Of a stretch of 64,000 bases of DNA, positions 1 to 10,498 are shown piece by piece. A model generated the notes under the pieces. The model saw only the letters and a program-made list of their open reading frames with translations, was not told the origin of the DNA and made no database searches. Where the stretch lies: contig NC_064827.1 of assembly GCF_024166365.1 (NCBI RefSeq), positions 75,345,135 to 75,409,134 on the forward strand. Reading direction: 5' to 3'. Both the position numbers and the translations under genes were made by a program. Position 1 is the first letter of the stretch; each line of letters begins with the position of its first letter. Source of the stretch: Elephas maximus indicus. Taxonomy: Eukaryota; Chordata; Mammalia; Proboscidea; Elephantidae.

Positions 1-149
1 TACTATTCATAATACTCCATTTCCATTCCTGGTCAGGAGGCAGGGCCCTTTTGATAGGTGGAATTTGGGAAGGTAGATCCCAGAAAGCTGGGAAGCCCGT
101 GGACACTATTGGTCCAGAGTCCACTAGGACATCAAGCTGATGGCTGGGG

Positions 150-410
150 GCAGTGGGGCCTCCTTGGGTAATGTAGCAATTTGTCATATTAAGTCATTCA
201 CTAACAATTGAATCCCCCTTGATTAATCTCTCAGAATTAGCCAGTTGCATTTCGAGCAATTAGGGTTAATTACAGCCTCATTTGGCAGAGGAGAGAGCCC
301 CGTAATTATTTCACAAACAAGGCTAGGAAGCAGTGGGGTGCGCCGGCAGCAACGTCCACAGCGTCTCGTCGCACATGTTGGAAGGGGTAATGACATAGTT
401 AAGTGTAATT
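150..410. promoter_or_regulatory. Low-repeat AT-rich block, candidate regulatory element
   Basis: AACAATTGAATCCCC, CTTGATTAATCTC, GAGCAATTAGGGTTAATTAC and CCCGTAATTATTTCAC are dense TAAT words with no transposon. It is near the left window edge, so its extent is uncertain. Confidence 0.35.
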
Positions 411-751
411 AGATACGATTACTCGGCGTTGGACTGCTCCCAGCAGCGGCTGTTGGGCAAAGATGCCCCCAGCCCTGCCAGCATCTGGCTGGGTTTGTAT
501 AATAGGGGTCCAGAGCAGCGTTTGCTCTGGGACCGCTCCAGGTTGGGGCAGGGAATGGAGGACAGTTAGGCACTTTCTCACTCCTGCTTTCATGAAGCAC
601 CAGTATTTAAACGCCATCTGGGGAGACATCATGGGCCTGTTTCAGGACATAGAAATGCCTCGAATTGACAGCAGAGGTACTTTCTTTATGACAGGAGGCA
701 CTGATGTTTCCTAGAACCACCCTAAGAAGCAGGGCCAGGCTTCATGGACAG

Positions 752-960
752 CAAGAGTGCTTTGATATGGCCCAGGCTGGGTTCAGTTCCCGACTACACC
801 CCTCACTAGCCAGATGACCTCTCTGAGCCTCAGTTTCCTCATCTGTAAAGTGGGAATAATACAGGTACCTCTGTCATGAGGTGAACATGAGGACTAAGTG
901 AAATGATACAGTTTAAACATCCAACATGGTGTCTAATGTCGTGGGTATTGAGGAAATGAC
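752..960 (+). mobile_element. MIR SINE
   Basis: CTCTGAGCCTCAGTTTCCTC, ATCTGTAAAGTGGGAATAA and a trailing CAACATGGTGTCTAA segment in MIR order, plus orientation. Confidence 0.85.
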
Positions 961-1650
961 GTGCCATTGATCTTATATTTTTTAATTCTGTTTCTCATTT
1001 TCATTTTCACAGCAAAAGACCCCAGAGCTGGATAATACCCCCAGTGTAGGAAGATGATTTAGCAAACACTCGAATTGTGGGTTTTGTTAACCATCTATGC
1101 CCAAGGCTAGTGGTTTGTTCATTTCAGGAAGCTTTCCAGCCTTGAGAGTTGTCAGCACATGAAAATATATTTGTTGAACTCGGCAGAATCATATGTGAAA
1201 TTCAGATATACTTGGAAAAGCTGAAAATGCTTGTTCTTATTGAAGTTTTTAATGAATGAGTGAGTGAAATTGAGAAAAGGAGCTTAAAGGGCCCCATATT
1301 TTATAATTTTACCAATTTGCTGGAGACCATTTTCATCAGGAATGAAACACAAGGCTTGTCTGACTTGCTAAGAACCACGTGTATTTCCAAGAAGGAAAAA
1401 GGTGTCCTTGCCTGCGAAAGCCCCAGCTAATGTGTCTTCCATCTGGAAAGTCTTTGCAAACCTGCTTGCGACCTGCCAAGTTCGGTTATATTCGGGCACT
1501 ATTTTGAGAGAGGAATGCGCATAACTTTGCAGGGGGTGGGGGCAGCTGTTGCTGTATGAGGCCTGCATGGTACAGGCTAAAATCTTTACGAAAATCTTCC
1601 CAGAGAGATGATGAAGTTGGATAAGTGTTAATGAGCAAAAATTAAAAGAA

Positions 1651-1855
1651 ACCCGGTGCTGTCAAGCCAGTTTCGACTCTCAGTGACCCCATGTGGGTCA
1701 GAGTAGATACGTGCTCCATAGTGTTTTCGGTGGCTGATTTTGTAGAAGTAGATTGCCAGGGCTTTCTTCAGAGGCACCTCTGGGTGGACTCGAACTACCA
1801 GCCTTCCAGTAACCAGCCTAGTGGATCCTTTGCACCACCCAGGAACTCCAGCCAA
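1651..1855 (-). mobile_element. AfroSINE (afrotherian tRNA-derived SINE)
   Basis: Read on the minus strand it has the head (CCTGGGTGGTGCAAAGG, GGTAGTTCGAGTCCACCC), the middle phrase GCCTCTGAAGAAAG and the tail GGGGTCACTGAGAGTCGAAA plus GACAGCACCGGGTTT. Flanking duplication is not clear. Confidence 0.9.
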
Positions 1856-2338
1856 AGACTAACATCATGAAAATTCAAGAAATTCTTGCCAAGTGTTGTA
1901 AATTTAGCAATTATCTGACCTGGTACCTGGGGCTTGCCCTCTGGGAGGCTGGTGGTCTGCCAGGGAGCCCTCCGCGTAGATAGACAAAGATGGCACAGAG
2001 AGATGGAAGCCACGTCAGAGGGACAGACAGAGGATTTCGGAACCACAGGGAATGGAGCGGCCAGTTCCGCCCGGGGCGTGGGGACGCGGGCAGGGAAGCT
2101 CTAGAAAGATGCCATGTGGGCTGACAGGTGATCAGGAGTTTGGGCAGGACAGGGTGAGGAGGGTGTTCCCGAAGGTGCACAGCCAGCTGGGTTAGGTAAG
2201 GTAGAAGAGTGGCTGGTGTTATGACAAGCCTTGAATCCTGCTAGATCATTTGGCATTGAATCTGTAGCTAATGGGGAGCCCACCACGGGTTTTAAGTTGA
2301 CAAGGGACACACTTGGGTTTGGGTTTTAAAAAGATCAC

Positions 2339-2555
2339 TGTTACCAATACCAGTTGCCATCTAGTCAATTCCGACTCACGGCGACCTCATGTGGTGCAGA
2401 GTAGAACTGCACGCCATAGGGTTTTCAAGGCTGGGATCCTTCAGAAGCAGATCTCTACCAGGTCTTTCTTCTGAGGCACCTCCGAGTGGGTTTGAACTGC
2501 CAATCTTTCGGTTAGTAGTCGAGCGCTTAACTGTTTGCACCACCCAGGAACACCT
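2339..2555 (-). mobile_element. AfroSINE with 8-bp target-site duplication
   Basis: Minus-strand SINE with head CCTGGGTGGTGCAAAC, GAGGTGCCTCAGAAGAAAG, and tail CGTGAGTCGGAATTGACTAG. The flanks AAGATCAC at 2331-2338 and 2556-2563 are a target-site duplication. Confidence 0.92.
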
Positions 2556-3207
2556 AAGATCACCTTTAGCCAGGGAGAAAGGTGAACAGGAGGAAGTGAG
2601 AAGGTGGCTGCAATCACCCCAAGTAAGATGCCGCCTCAGTCTGAAATGAATCTCCAGCTGTCAGGCTGAACACAGGGAGGAAAGGTCCAGAAACTTCCCC
2701 AGGGAAGAATCAACTGCACTTGGTAATTGAAGGAGTGAGGGAGAGGGAGACATCAAGGATGCATCCACCTTCCGGCTTGGTGTCTAGATCTCTTCATGGT
2801 TTTCACCCTTCGAGCCTTTGCTTGTTGGCCATTAGAGCTTGTACCAGATTCTCTCATCCGTGTGTTTAAGCTCGGTTTTCTCTGAGGTTTTCCTGGGGGA
2901 GCCACTACAATCTAGATTATTTTAGGTTTTGTTGTCAGGCATCTTCCATGCTCTGGGAGTCTTGCCGCCAGTTCCCATGAGCGGATGGCCCATCCAGCCG
3001 AGTGTATACTTAGGAGTTGAGACCATGGTGGTGATGGCTGATGGCTGTGATAAGCATATGATGCCTGGCATTTATCTCATTTGGTCCTCCTGCCAGCTCC
3101 CAGAAGGAGCTCTTATTCCCTCTGCTTGCAGGTGAGAAGACTGAGATGAGGAACTTGCCCATTTTGCACTTGAGTCAGGATTTGTGTAAGTCATTGTGGC
3201 TGCACAG

Positions 3208-3430
3208 GTCCCTGGGTGGTACAAGCAGTTTGCACTCAACTACTAACCAAAAGGTTGGTGGTTCGAACCCACCCAGTAGCACTGCAGAAGAAGGACCTGG
3301 TGATCCACATCTATAAAATTACTGTTAAGAAAATCTTACGGAACTCAGCGTCTCTGTAACACGTTAGGATCACCATGAGTCAGAATCGACTCCACAGCTA
3401 CAGGCTTGGTGTTGGTTTTTTTTGTGTGTG
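3208..3430 (+). mobile_element. AfroSINE with 13-bp target-site duplication
   Basis: Head TCCCTGGGTGGTACAAGC, B-box-like GTTCGAACCCACCC, tail CACCATGAGTCAGAATCGAC and a T/G-rich end. The flanks TGTGGCTGCACAG (3195-3207) and TGTGGCTGCATAG (3431-3443) differ at one base, so this is a clean retrotransposition. Confidence 0.94.
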
Positions 3431-4555
3431 TGTGGCTGCATAGTCTGGCTTCTTGTGTTTAGGTCTGCGAGAGTGCAGTTTGAGTCTTGGTTTAAAATTA
3501 GCCGAATCAGGAGGAGCCGAGCAGGGCTGGTCTCATAAGAGTCTGACAATGTGGACTGTTTGTAAAGTATGCCCTTCTCTCGCGCACACAGATTTAAAAC
3601 ATATCGCTGTATACAGGTACGCTTAATCCATTCTAAGTTCCCTACACACGGTGTCAGATGTCTTGAAAGGTGAAAGTCGTTTACAGGAAATGTCATCCCG
3701 ATGAAGTGTGCTTTTTAAAATCATAGAAACGGTTGCCTTAAAATTAATGATGCATTGCAAATATCAGAGAGAAAAAGCCCCATCCAGTGTAAAGATGATT
3801 AAAATTCAGGTCAGAAGTCTGACTTAGTCAGGCTAAATTTTTTAATGAGATTTCAGAAAATAAATTGGGCGAATGCATTTTTCTTCTTTGAACATATAAT
3901 TTTATGCTTTTTTTTTTTTTTTTTAAGGATTTGTCGATGGCTGAGGCTTCTTGTAGTTCAAATGTTTTACACTCAAATTACTGCAGTATGGGGGGTGTTT
4001 GTGGCCTAATTTGATCTGACTCGAGAAGGGAGACTGGGTTTCTCTGAGCCTTTTGCAAGGGAGGGAGTGTCGTGGTGTGGTCCAAGACCTCCTGGGTATG
4101 CCCCGCCTTGGTCTGAGAAGGCTAGTGGCATTTTTGGGGGGAGTGTGGGACTGGGGACAGAGGTAGCTTAAAGGCCTTGGCTGTCTCCACAGCCTCTTGT
4201 TTTGCCAGACTCCTCCTGCTGTCCAGAGGCTCCTCCTCTCTCTGAAACCCTGTGTGTCATCCCTGGGGCAGCCCAGACCTTCAGCCCTCAGGCCCACTGC
4301 AGAGGGTAGAAGGGGTGCTACAGGGCCAGCGTCCCTGTCTTCTCCTTCCAGCCTCCTGGCCTGATCACCTCTACCTTGGAGGGGGAGATGGAGAACTAAG
4401 GGGCTCAAACACCCTGGGGAAGGGGGACGAGGAGTCAGATATGGCCTCGTGGTGGACAGTCATTCCCATAGCACAGCCCCTAGGAAGGGAACTTGAGGTG
4501 GACCCACTGTCTAGCACTCTCCCCTGACGTGCAGTCCTGGATAGCCTGTGCAGGT

Positions 4556-4690
4556 GACGTTGATAGGAATAAGATAGATGACATAATGATGATAGCCATA
4601 ATAATAAAGCCAGCACTGCCATAATAATAGGTAAATAGTAATAAGAAAGATGATATCATAAAGATAGTAATAAGATAAGTGATGATGGAG
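4556..4690. repeat. Degenerate ATA/GATA-rich tract
   Basis: Repeated ATAATA, GATAG, TAATAAG and GATGAT words, no clean period. Probably an old decayed microsatellite. Confidence 0.65.
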
Positions 4691-4825
4691 CCATAGGATG
4701 CAACTCCTGTGCACAAGTGCAAGTCCACCCCATGGCTATACTGCGTTCCCTGAGGTTACTACCAACCCCTTCTGGTCAGCAGACCTTTGATAGGGGTGAG
4801 AACGATGAGGGTGGTATTAGCAGCA

Positions 4826-5195
4826 GCTGAGAACTCCCTGAGCTTTTTCCCTGGGTGGGCCAGGCACTGCGCCAGGCTGGGCACTGTGCACACCTGTCTC
4901 GACTCATCCCCAGACCTCTAGGAAGTAGTTGCCGTTGTTATACCCATTCTACAGACACACCATGCTGATTCCAATAATAACTAAGATATTGTGTTCTGAG
5001 ACCTTTCATTCATTAACTTATTTAGCCACCCACCCCCAGCAACGCTCTGAAGGGGTTACTATCATTGTCTCCATTGTACAGATGAGGAACCCGAGGCTCA
5101 GAAAGGCTTGCCCAAGGCCCATAGCCAGGAAGTGGTGGGGCCAGGATTTAAACCCAAGCCTCTAGGCCCCAGTGTCTTAACTCGTGGAGCCAGAG
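4826..5195 (-). mobile_element. MIR SINEs, minus orientation (probably two)
   Basis: A first block has GGGCCAGGCACTGCGCC and TACCCATTCTACAGACAC (4855-4965). A second has CCATTGTACAGATGAGGAA, GAGGCTCAGAAAGG and CCAGGATTTAAACCC (5030-5170). Confidence 0.75.
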
Positions 5196-5924
5196 CAGTG
5201 GTTACCGTTTGCTGACTGTGCCCCAGGGCTTGTGTTTATTTTCCCCAGGAGCCAGCACACGGGTCTCGGAATAGCAGGGGACAGTAAGCATTAAAATTAG
5301 TTGAATAGTTTTCTGACGGGTGATCAGTGTGGTAGATCATTAGTTTATTATTATTATTGGGTTCACCGTTGCAAGAGCTGTTCTGGGGCCCGCCCTGCCG
5401 TGGGAGCTTTGGGATGTGTATCTTATTGAACCCTGAGATCCCTGCAGTGATGCCAGCCCATGTTCGCCCTGCAATTTAAAGCTTCACGGACCCTTTTCAC
5501 CAACATCGTATCATGGGATCCTCAGAGAAATCCTGGGTGCCCGTGTTACTAACGTCCCTATGTTACAGACAATGGGCCCAGGCTCACTTGGCTGCAAGGC
5601 AGAACGTGCTGTGCCAAGGGCTGACCCAGGAGGAGAGGGAGACCTGGCCTTTGAGGGCAATCACTTTTCCCTTTTCTGCTCAGAGCCCTGAGTTGAATCG
5701 GGGCCAGGACTCTGCTGGCTCAGGTGGCTGTGACCAGGAGTCCCTGTGTCCCGCGGTACCCTCTCCTGACCAGCATGACCCCCCCTGGGGACAGGGCCTC
5801 ACCCCAACCCCTGCGAGGGCAGTGGTTGCCTCTGGAGCCTGCCTGATGCCCAGACGCAGACCTGACCTCGTGCATGCATTGCTGCTACCCCATAACCTGC
5901 CCCTACCACAGAGGCTCCTTCCTT

Positions 5925-6035
5925 TAATTAGGTCGAATAGGTTATGACAGGAATGCAAATCTGGGTCATTGCATATGCAGATGTGCAGCTGGAGTCGCAG
6001 GGTATTGGCTGTGATGTCACCCACATCAGTGAGCA
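5925..6035. promoter_or_regulatory. POU-motif block, candidate regulatory element
   Basis: The perfect octamer ATGCAAAT at 5953-5960 is followed ten bases later by the palindrome TGCATATGCA at 5970-5979, the core of a POU-dimer (MORE-type) site. Further on are GTGATGTCACCC and TTTAATTAGG. No transposon is recognisable. Confidence 0.4.
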
Positions 6036-6229
6036 GCTTTGGCCCCATCCCCCATCATGGAGCTGGGCGGAGGCCTCCCGGGCACATCCCTGGGGTGGGA
6101 GGTGAGTGGTAGGGACTCTGGCCAACCCACTCCAAAGACCCTTGAAGGTCACATCCTTCAAGCCCTTCACTGCACAAGGGGGAAAACTGAGGCACTGAGA
6201 GGGCCAGGGCCCCACCCCGCGTCACCTTG

Positions 6230-6440
6230 TAACACAGCTGTGTGGTTAGGAGCTGGGACTCTAGATGGGACAGAGTTCAAGTCCCAGCTCCCCCCTCAAC
6301 TAGCCAGGTGACCTGTGCCTCAGTTTGTTTATTTAAAATGGGATTAGTAGCCCTTGCTTTACAAGGCTGTTAGGAGATTTAAGTCATAAAATCTAAGTAG
6401 CTAGTCTAGTGACTGACACATAATAGGTGCCTACTACATA
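6230..6440 (+). mobile_element. MIR SINE
   Basis: GAGTTCAAGTCCCAGCTCC, GACCTGTGCCTCAGTTTG, AAAATGGGATTAGTAGCCC and GACACATAATAGGTGCC in order. Confidence 0.85.
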
Positions 6441-6814
6441 GCACCGTGTTGTTATTTTCATGAGTATCTCTGATTCTTCCATGTGCCAAGAAAGGAGCCT
6501 TGGCTTTTTGTGAGGGTGTGAGATTCTGGCTACATTTAGAGGCCGCTGCGGCTGGACCTCAGAGTCCCACTGCACATCAGGCTGTTCTGAGTGCCTTCTT
6601 TCGTACCATTCAACCAACACTGCCTGAGCAGTGCAGTGAGGGGACGTAGAGGGCACTAAGACAGGGGCCCTGTGGTCTCAGGCCAGGTGGACACAGGCCC
6701 CTGGCTCAGGTAGCTGAAAGAAACACATCTGGAGCAGGAAGTAGCAGGCCTTGCTAGTCCTGGGGCCTTGGAGGAAAAGCAGAATCTGAATTGGGAGGCT
6801 ACCAGGTAGAGAGT

Positions 6815-7005
6815 GAAGGGCTTAGGCTTCGTATTCCCCAGCCCCGGTTCAGATCCCAGCTCTGCCATTTCTCACTGCAGGATCTGGAGCAAGTCACTGC
6901 CCCCATCTCTGGGCCTGGGTTTCCTTCTGAGGACTCCACGAGATGGTGTTTGGAAAGGGTATGCACAGTGCCTGGCACACAGTGAGCACTCTGTAAATGC
7001 CCACT
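6815..7005 (+). mobile_element. MIR SINE
   Basis: GGTTCAGATCCCAGCTCTGC, AGCAAGTCACTGCCCCCAT and CAGTGCCTGGCACACAGTG in order. Confidence 0.85.
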
Positions 7006-7384
7006 CTTCTCAGGGGACTCAGTGTATAGGCAGGTTAATTGCTACAGAAGGAATTTCCCAACACACACTGGGCACATGGTGGGTAGATCATCATCTTCCT
7101 CCTTTACCAGGAGGTGCCTTCAGGTCACCCATATGGAGGGAATTATGCCTCAGGACTTCAAAGTCACAGTTGGCCCAAGTTTTTTATCTTGCCAAGGGAA
7201 GGAGGAAGCGTGACTACAGGGCTGCAAGACTCGGACTCTCACGACTCCTCGCAGGCGAGCACACACTACAGTTTTGTTGGCACAGAGCTGCCCAGCAATG
7301 AAGGGCTGGGTGCAGGGACCGAGAAATCGGGCATTTGGGGTCTCCGTGGCACCTCCCGCCTGCCCTGCCCACTCCTGTCAGTAA

Positions 7385-7605
7385 CAGCAGCACCTGCCGT
7401 GTGCTGAGAAGTTATTTTCATTACTCTCTCACATGACCCTCATAACAACCCTATGAGATGTGTGTGCTTCTATTATCTCCACTTTATAGATGAAGAAACT
7501 GAGGCACAGAGTGGTGTGTGCAATTCCCCAAGGTTACCAGCAGTGCATGGGTGGGCCAGGACTGGAACCCCTGGTCTGAGCCCCACACTCCACTGCCAAT
7601 CACAC
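7385..7605 (-). mobile_element. MIR SINE
   Basis: CATAACAACCCTATGAGAT, TTATAGATGAAGAAACTGAG and GGCCAGGACTGGAACCC, the reverse-orientation MIR order. Confidence 0.88.
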
Positions 7606-7842
7606 ATGGTTCCAAAGGCTGCTTCCGGGTTATATTGGTCTAAATGCTTGTATTTGGGCTAAGGGAGAATTCCACAATGCAACCCAATCCCTGAATCTTC
7701 CAGCCTGGCGAATGCTTCTGTGAGAGGCATTTTCATCTCAGAAAATTCAACTGCTGGCTCCTGCTTTAATGGGGCTCTCAGTGTTTCTTGACCTATCCCC
7801 AAACTGAACTTAACAAACATTTCTATGTAGCTACTATGTAAG

Positions 7843-7872
7843 AAAAAAAAAAAAAAATTTTTTTTTTTTTTT
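7843..7872. repeat. A15T15 perfect palindrome
   Basis: Fifteen A followed at once by fifteen T. Both flanks resemble old interspersed-repeat sequence (CTATGTAGCTACTATGTA on the left). Confidence 0.9.
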
Positions 7873-8973
7873 ATTCAGCAATTGTGAAAACCCAGTTCCT
7901 ATCCTTGTGCTACCATCTAGCTGGGGAGGTGGTCCCTATTGTTAATGACCCCCTTCCCCAGAATGGAGAGTAGGGCTATAGCAGAAGTGAGTTCTGGAAC
8001 TCCTAGGAACTTGGGTGGGAAGAGGTGGTGCCCAAAGCCATCAGGGAAGGCTGCATGGAGCTGTGAGCTGTGGGCAGGGCTGGCCCCTCTGCCTCAGTTT
8101 CTTCATCGGTCAAATGGAGAGTTAACAGGAACTGTCTGGCCAGGTCACCCTCTGCCCTCCCCTCCTCCCTTTTCCAAGGGCTGGCATTGGCACCCCCTCC
8201 TCTCCCTTTCTTGAAAGCATGTTTGTGCATGTGTTATGGGGCAGGAGGGTTCATGGCCACTTGCCACCTCACCTGGCAGGTCCATCCCTGGGCAGGTCCT
8301 ACAGTTTAATCATGGGTTTCAATGCTGGCCCTGCAGAGTCATCCTGAAGTCTTTGGTTTCTTCATGTCATGGTAAAAGGGTCAGTTTATCCAGAGAACGG
8401 GCTCAGATGTAAGGCTACAGTGTTGGCTAAGCCAAGGAGTTCAAGCGTTGCCTTGTTTTTCTCATCTCTGAGATGAGGGATGGCCACCCTAAGGGGAACT
8501 TGCCATTTTTTGTGATGGCCTGAAGGGCTAGAGTTGGGGCATTAGAGTGTGGGGGCTGAAGGGCTGGACTGTGGGACTGATGAGACTGTGCTGTCCAGCC
8601 CTCATGGTTCCTCCACATCCTTGACCTTGGCAAGTCACATCACACCTCTCATTCAGACGTCCATTGTGCACCTGGGCAAAGAGTGAACAAGGCAGATGAG
8701 GCCCTGGCTGCACGGAGCCAGCCTTCTGGGCGTGAGAGACAGACAGAGAACAAGCTAACCTACAAGTAAATCCTGTAATTAAAGATGGCGAAAGTGCGAC
8801 AGAGGAGGTGAATAGCCTTGGTTCTCATTTGCAGCGTCGGGTAGTTGTGGGGATTAAATGGGGCTGGGTGGGTAAAGGACCTGGCGGGCATTGGGATACC
8901 CTCAATAGCAGTGCTGGTAACAAAAGTCCCATCTTCACCTTGTTGCTCAACTTCCTCTGTCGCTCCCTTCCAG

Positions 8974-9114
8974 AGGCACCCGACCACCCTATCTTTTCGC
9001 TGCTCACTGGCAGACTTCCAGATTGAAAAGAAGATAGGCCGTGGGCAGTTCAGTGAGGTGTACAAGGCCACCTGCCTGTTGGACAGGAAGACAGTGGCTC
9101 TGAAGAAGGTGCAG
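8974..9114 (+). CDS. NEK6: NEK6 coding exon, residues 31-77 (glycine loop and ATP lysine)
   Basis: Forty-seven codons, phase 0 at both ends. The acceptor is a pyrimidine tract ending in CAG at 8971-8973 and the donor is GTGAGC at 9115. The exon supplies the last part of the N-terminal extension, then kinase subdomain I with the glycine-rich loop G52-R-G54-Q-F-S-E-V59, and subdomain II with V71-A-L-K74, the ATP-binding lysine. This is the first NEK6 coding exon in the window. The open frame upstream of 8974 is intron. Residue 34 is Thr, where I recall Asn in human. Confidence 0.97.
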
Positions 9115-9284
9115 GTGAGCTGACAAACCCGTAGGGTCAAAACCATGTCCCGGGAGTGGCTCCCATTATCTGAATGGTGTGGCCCTGGGCTAGCCCCTTC
9201 TCTTTTCTACCTCTGTGCATGAGGGAAGTACCCAGCCCACTGAGCCAAGGAGAGTATCAAACATAAAGAAAAGGAAAAATGAGT

Positions 9285-9490
9285 ATGTGTTGAGCACCTG
9301 CAGTATACCAGGGTGCATTAAGTACTTCACGACAGCCGCCCCATGGGCGGGAATCATTATGCCATTTTTCAGCCGAGGACACACTGCAGAGTCCAATAAC
9401 TCACCAAAGCCACAGAGTGAGTTAAGAGGGTGGCAAGATTCAAACCCACGTCTGACTCACCTGGATGCCTGTGTTCGTACCGCACTTCCG
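9285..9490 (-). mobile_element. MIR SINE
   Basis: GAGCACCTGCAGTATACCAG, CCATTTTTCAGCCGAGGAC and GCAAGATTCAAACCCACG, minus orientation. Confidence 0.8.
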
Positions 9491-10044
9491 GGCTCTGAGT
9501 ATCTTTCCCGACCTCCTTGTCCTTCCCAGGTGGAGGAAGAAGTGTTGAACAGATGGGGTGTAAGCAGCCAAGTCAGGCCAGGAAGCATTTAAGGGAGAGC
9601 CACTGGGCCTATTTTGCTGGAGGAAATTGGCTTTAAATCCTCCAGCAAAGCTTTCTGAGTCCCTCAATTTGCTCATTTGTCCTTAAAGAAGGAGATTAAC
9701 AGCCCCGGCCAAGGGTGCCCGGGAGAGAGAAGGCAGTTCAGACGAAGTCACGGGTGGGGCAGACGGGGGCAAAGAGGCCAGCTTGCTCATTTCTTTGTTA
9801 TGAATGTCACATGCAACTTCTGATGGCCCTGGCTGGCTGGGGAATGATTGGGTCCTCGGTCCAGGAAAGGCCTACTTTCTGCTGTGCGTCTTCCAAGGAG
9901 GCTATCACCTGGGTTCTTTTTATCTTGGTTTTTTCATGCCATAGTGTGTTTTGTGATGGGGCTGTTATAATGTCGACCTTTTGTTTGAGCTGTACATCAG
10001 AAGGTGCTGGAAGGAGCTCACATTCCATGAGCGCTGTGAGGCTG

Positions 10045-10400
10045 GAGGGGGAAGGGCCCCATGCTGGGTGCTTTACCCACATCTTTTTCTTACTCAATCC
10101 CCACAACTACCCTGTGAGGTCAGGCTATTGTCCCCATTACAGAGATGAAAACTGAGGCTCTAGGCATGTTTCCTGGCCTGCACCTTACCTGCTATGTCAC
10201 CTCACTAAGTGACTTGACTTCTCTGGGCCTCAGTCTCCTCCTCTGTAAGTTGGAGGTGGTAACTCCCACCTCACGGGAGCTGGGGCAGTGCCTGGTGCAC
10301 AGTGAGTGCTCAGTATAAGAGCCTCTTAGTGAGGAGGTCGGGGAGCAGAACTTGAACCCCGGTCCTCATGGTTTCCTGTAGTGGTGCCGGACACCATGTT
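10045..10400 (-). mobile_element. MIR (minus) interrupted by a MIR (plus, about 10165-10325)
   Basis: The left half has CCCACAACTACCCTGTGAGG and ACAGAGATGAAAACTGAGG. The right half resumes with GCAGAACTTGAACCCCGG. Between them sits an oppositely oriented MIR with CTCTGGGCCTCAGTCTCCTC and CAGTGCCTGGTGCACAGTG. Confidence 0.75.
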
Positions 10401-10435
10401 TTAACTGCTCGGTTTTTCTTTTCCTCCCTCTCAAG

Positions 10436-10498
10436 ATATTTGAGATGATGGACGCCAAGGCAAGGCAGGACTGTGTCAAGGAGATTGGCCTCCTGAAG
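10436..10498 (+). CDS. NEK6: NEK6 coding exon, residues 78-98 (helix alpha-C)
   Basis: A 63-bp microexon-sized segment of exactly 21 codons, phase 0 on both sides, beginning IFEMMDAK and ending EIGLLK. It forms helix alpha-C (subdomain III) with Glu93 as the expected salt-bridge partner of Lys74. Acceptor TCAAG precedes 10436 and donor GTGAGT follows 10498. Skipping it would keep the frame but delete alpha-C, giving a dead kinase. Confidence 0.97.

Larger units (their letters stand above)
1..8973 (+). other. NEK6 intron upstream of the residue-31 exon (partial)
   Basis: No coding exon was found. I looked for an exon ending in the NEK6 N-terminal 30 residues and saw none, so this is read as intron. 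It could also hold alternative first exons or 5' UTR exons that cannot be recognised by sequence alone. Contents: a low-repeat AT-rich block at 150-410, three AfroSINEs (1651, 2339, 3208), several MIRs, a degenerate ATA/GATA tract at 4556-4690, a POU-motif block at 5925-6035, and an A15T15 palindrome at 7843-7872. 7880-8970 is GC-rich ordinary intron. Confidence 0.8.
9115..10435 (+). other. NEK6 intron, residues 77/78
   Basis: 1.3-kb intron. It holds a minus MIR at about 9285-9490 and a minus MIR at 10045-10400 that is interrupted by a plus MIR. Nothing else is recognisable. Confidence 0.85.

Noticed and set aside
3208-3290. tRNA gene (tRNA-like A and B boxes)
   Set aside because: The similarity comes from the tRNA-derived head of an AfroSINE. 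No cloverleaf with an anticodon arm and acceptor stem can be completed.
3923-4408. 161-residue open frame on the minus strand
   Set aside because: No recognisable domain; sequence is ordinary intron bounded by a T run.
8845-8973. Upstream extension of the NEK6 exon frame
   Set aside because: The open frame continues upstream of 8974, but there is a pyrimidine tract and CAG at 8971-8973, and the residues do not resemble the NEK6 N-terminus.
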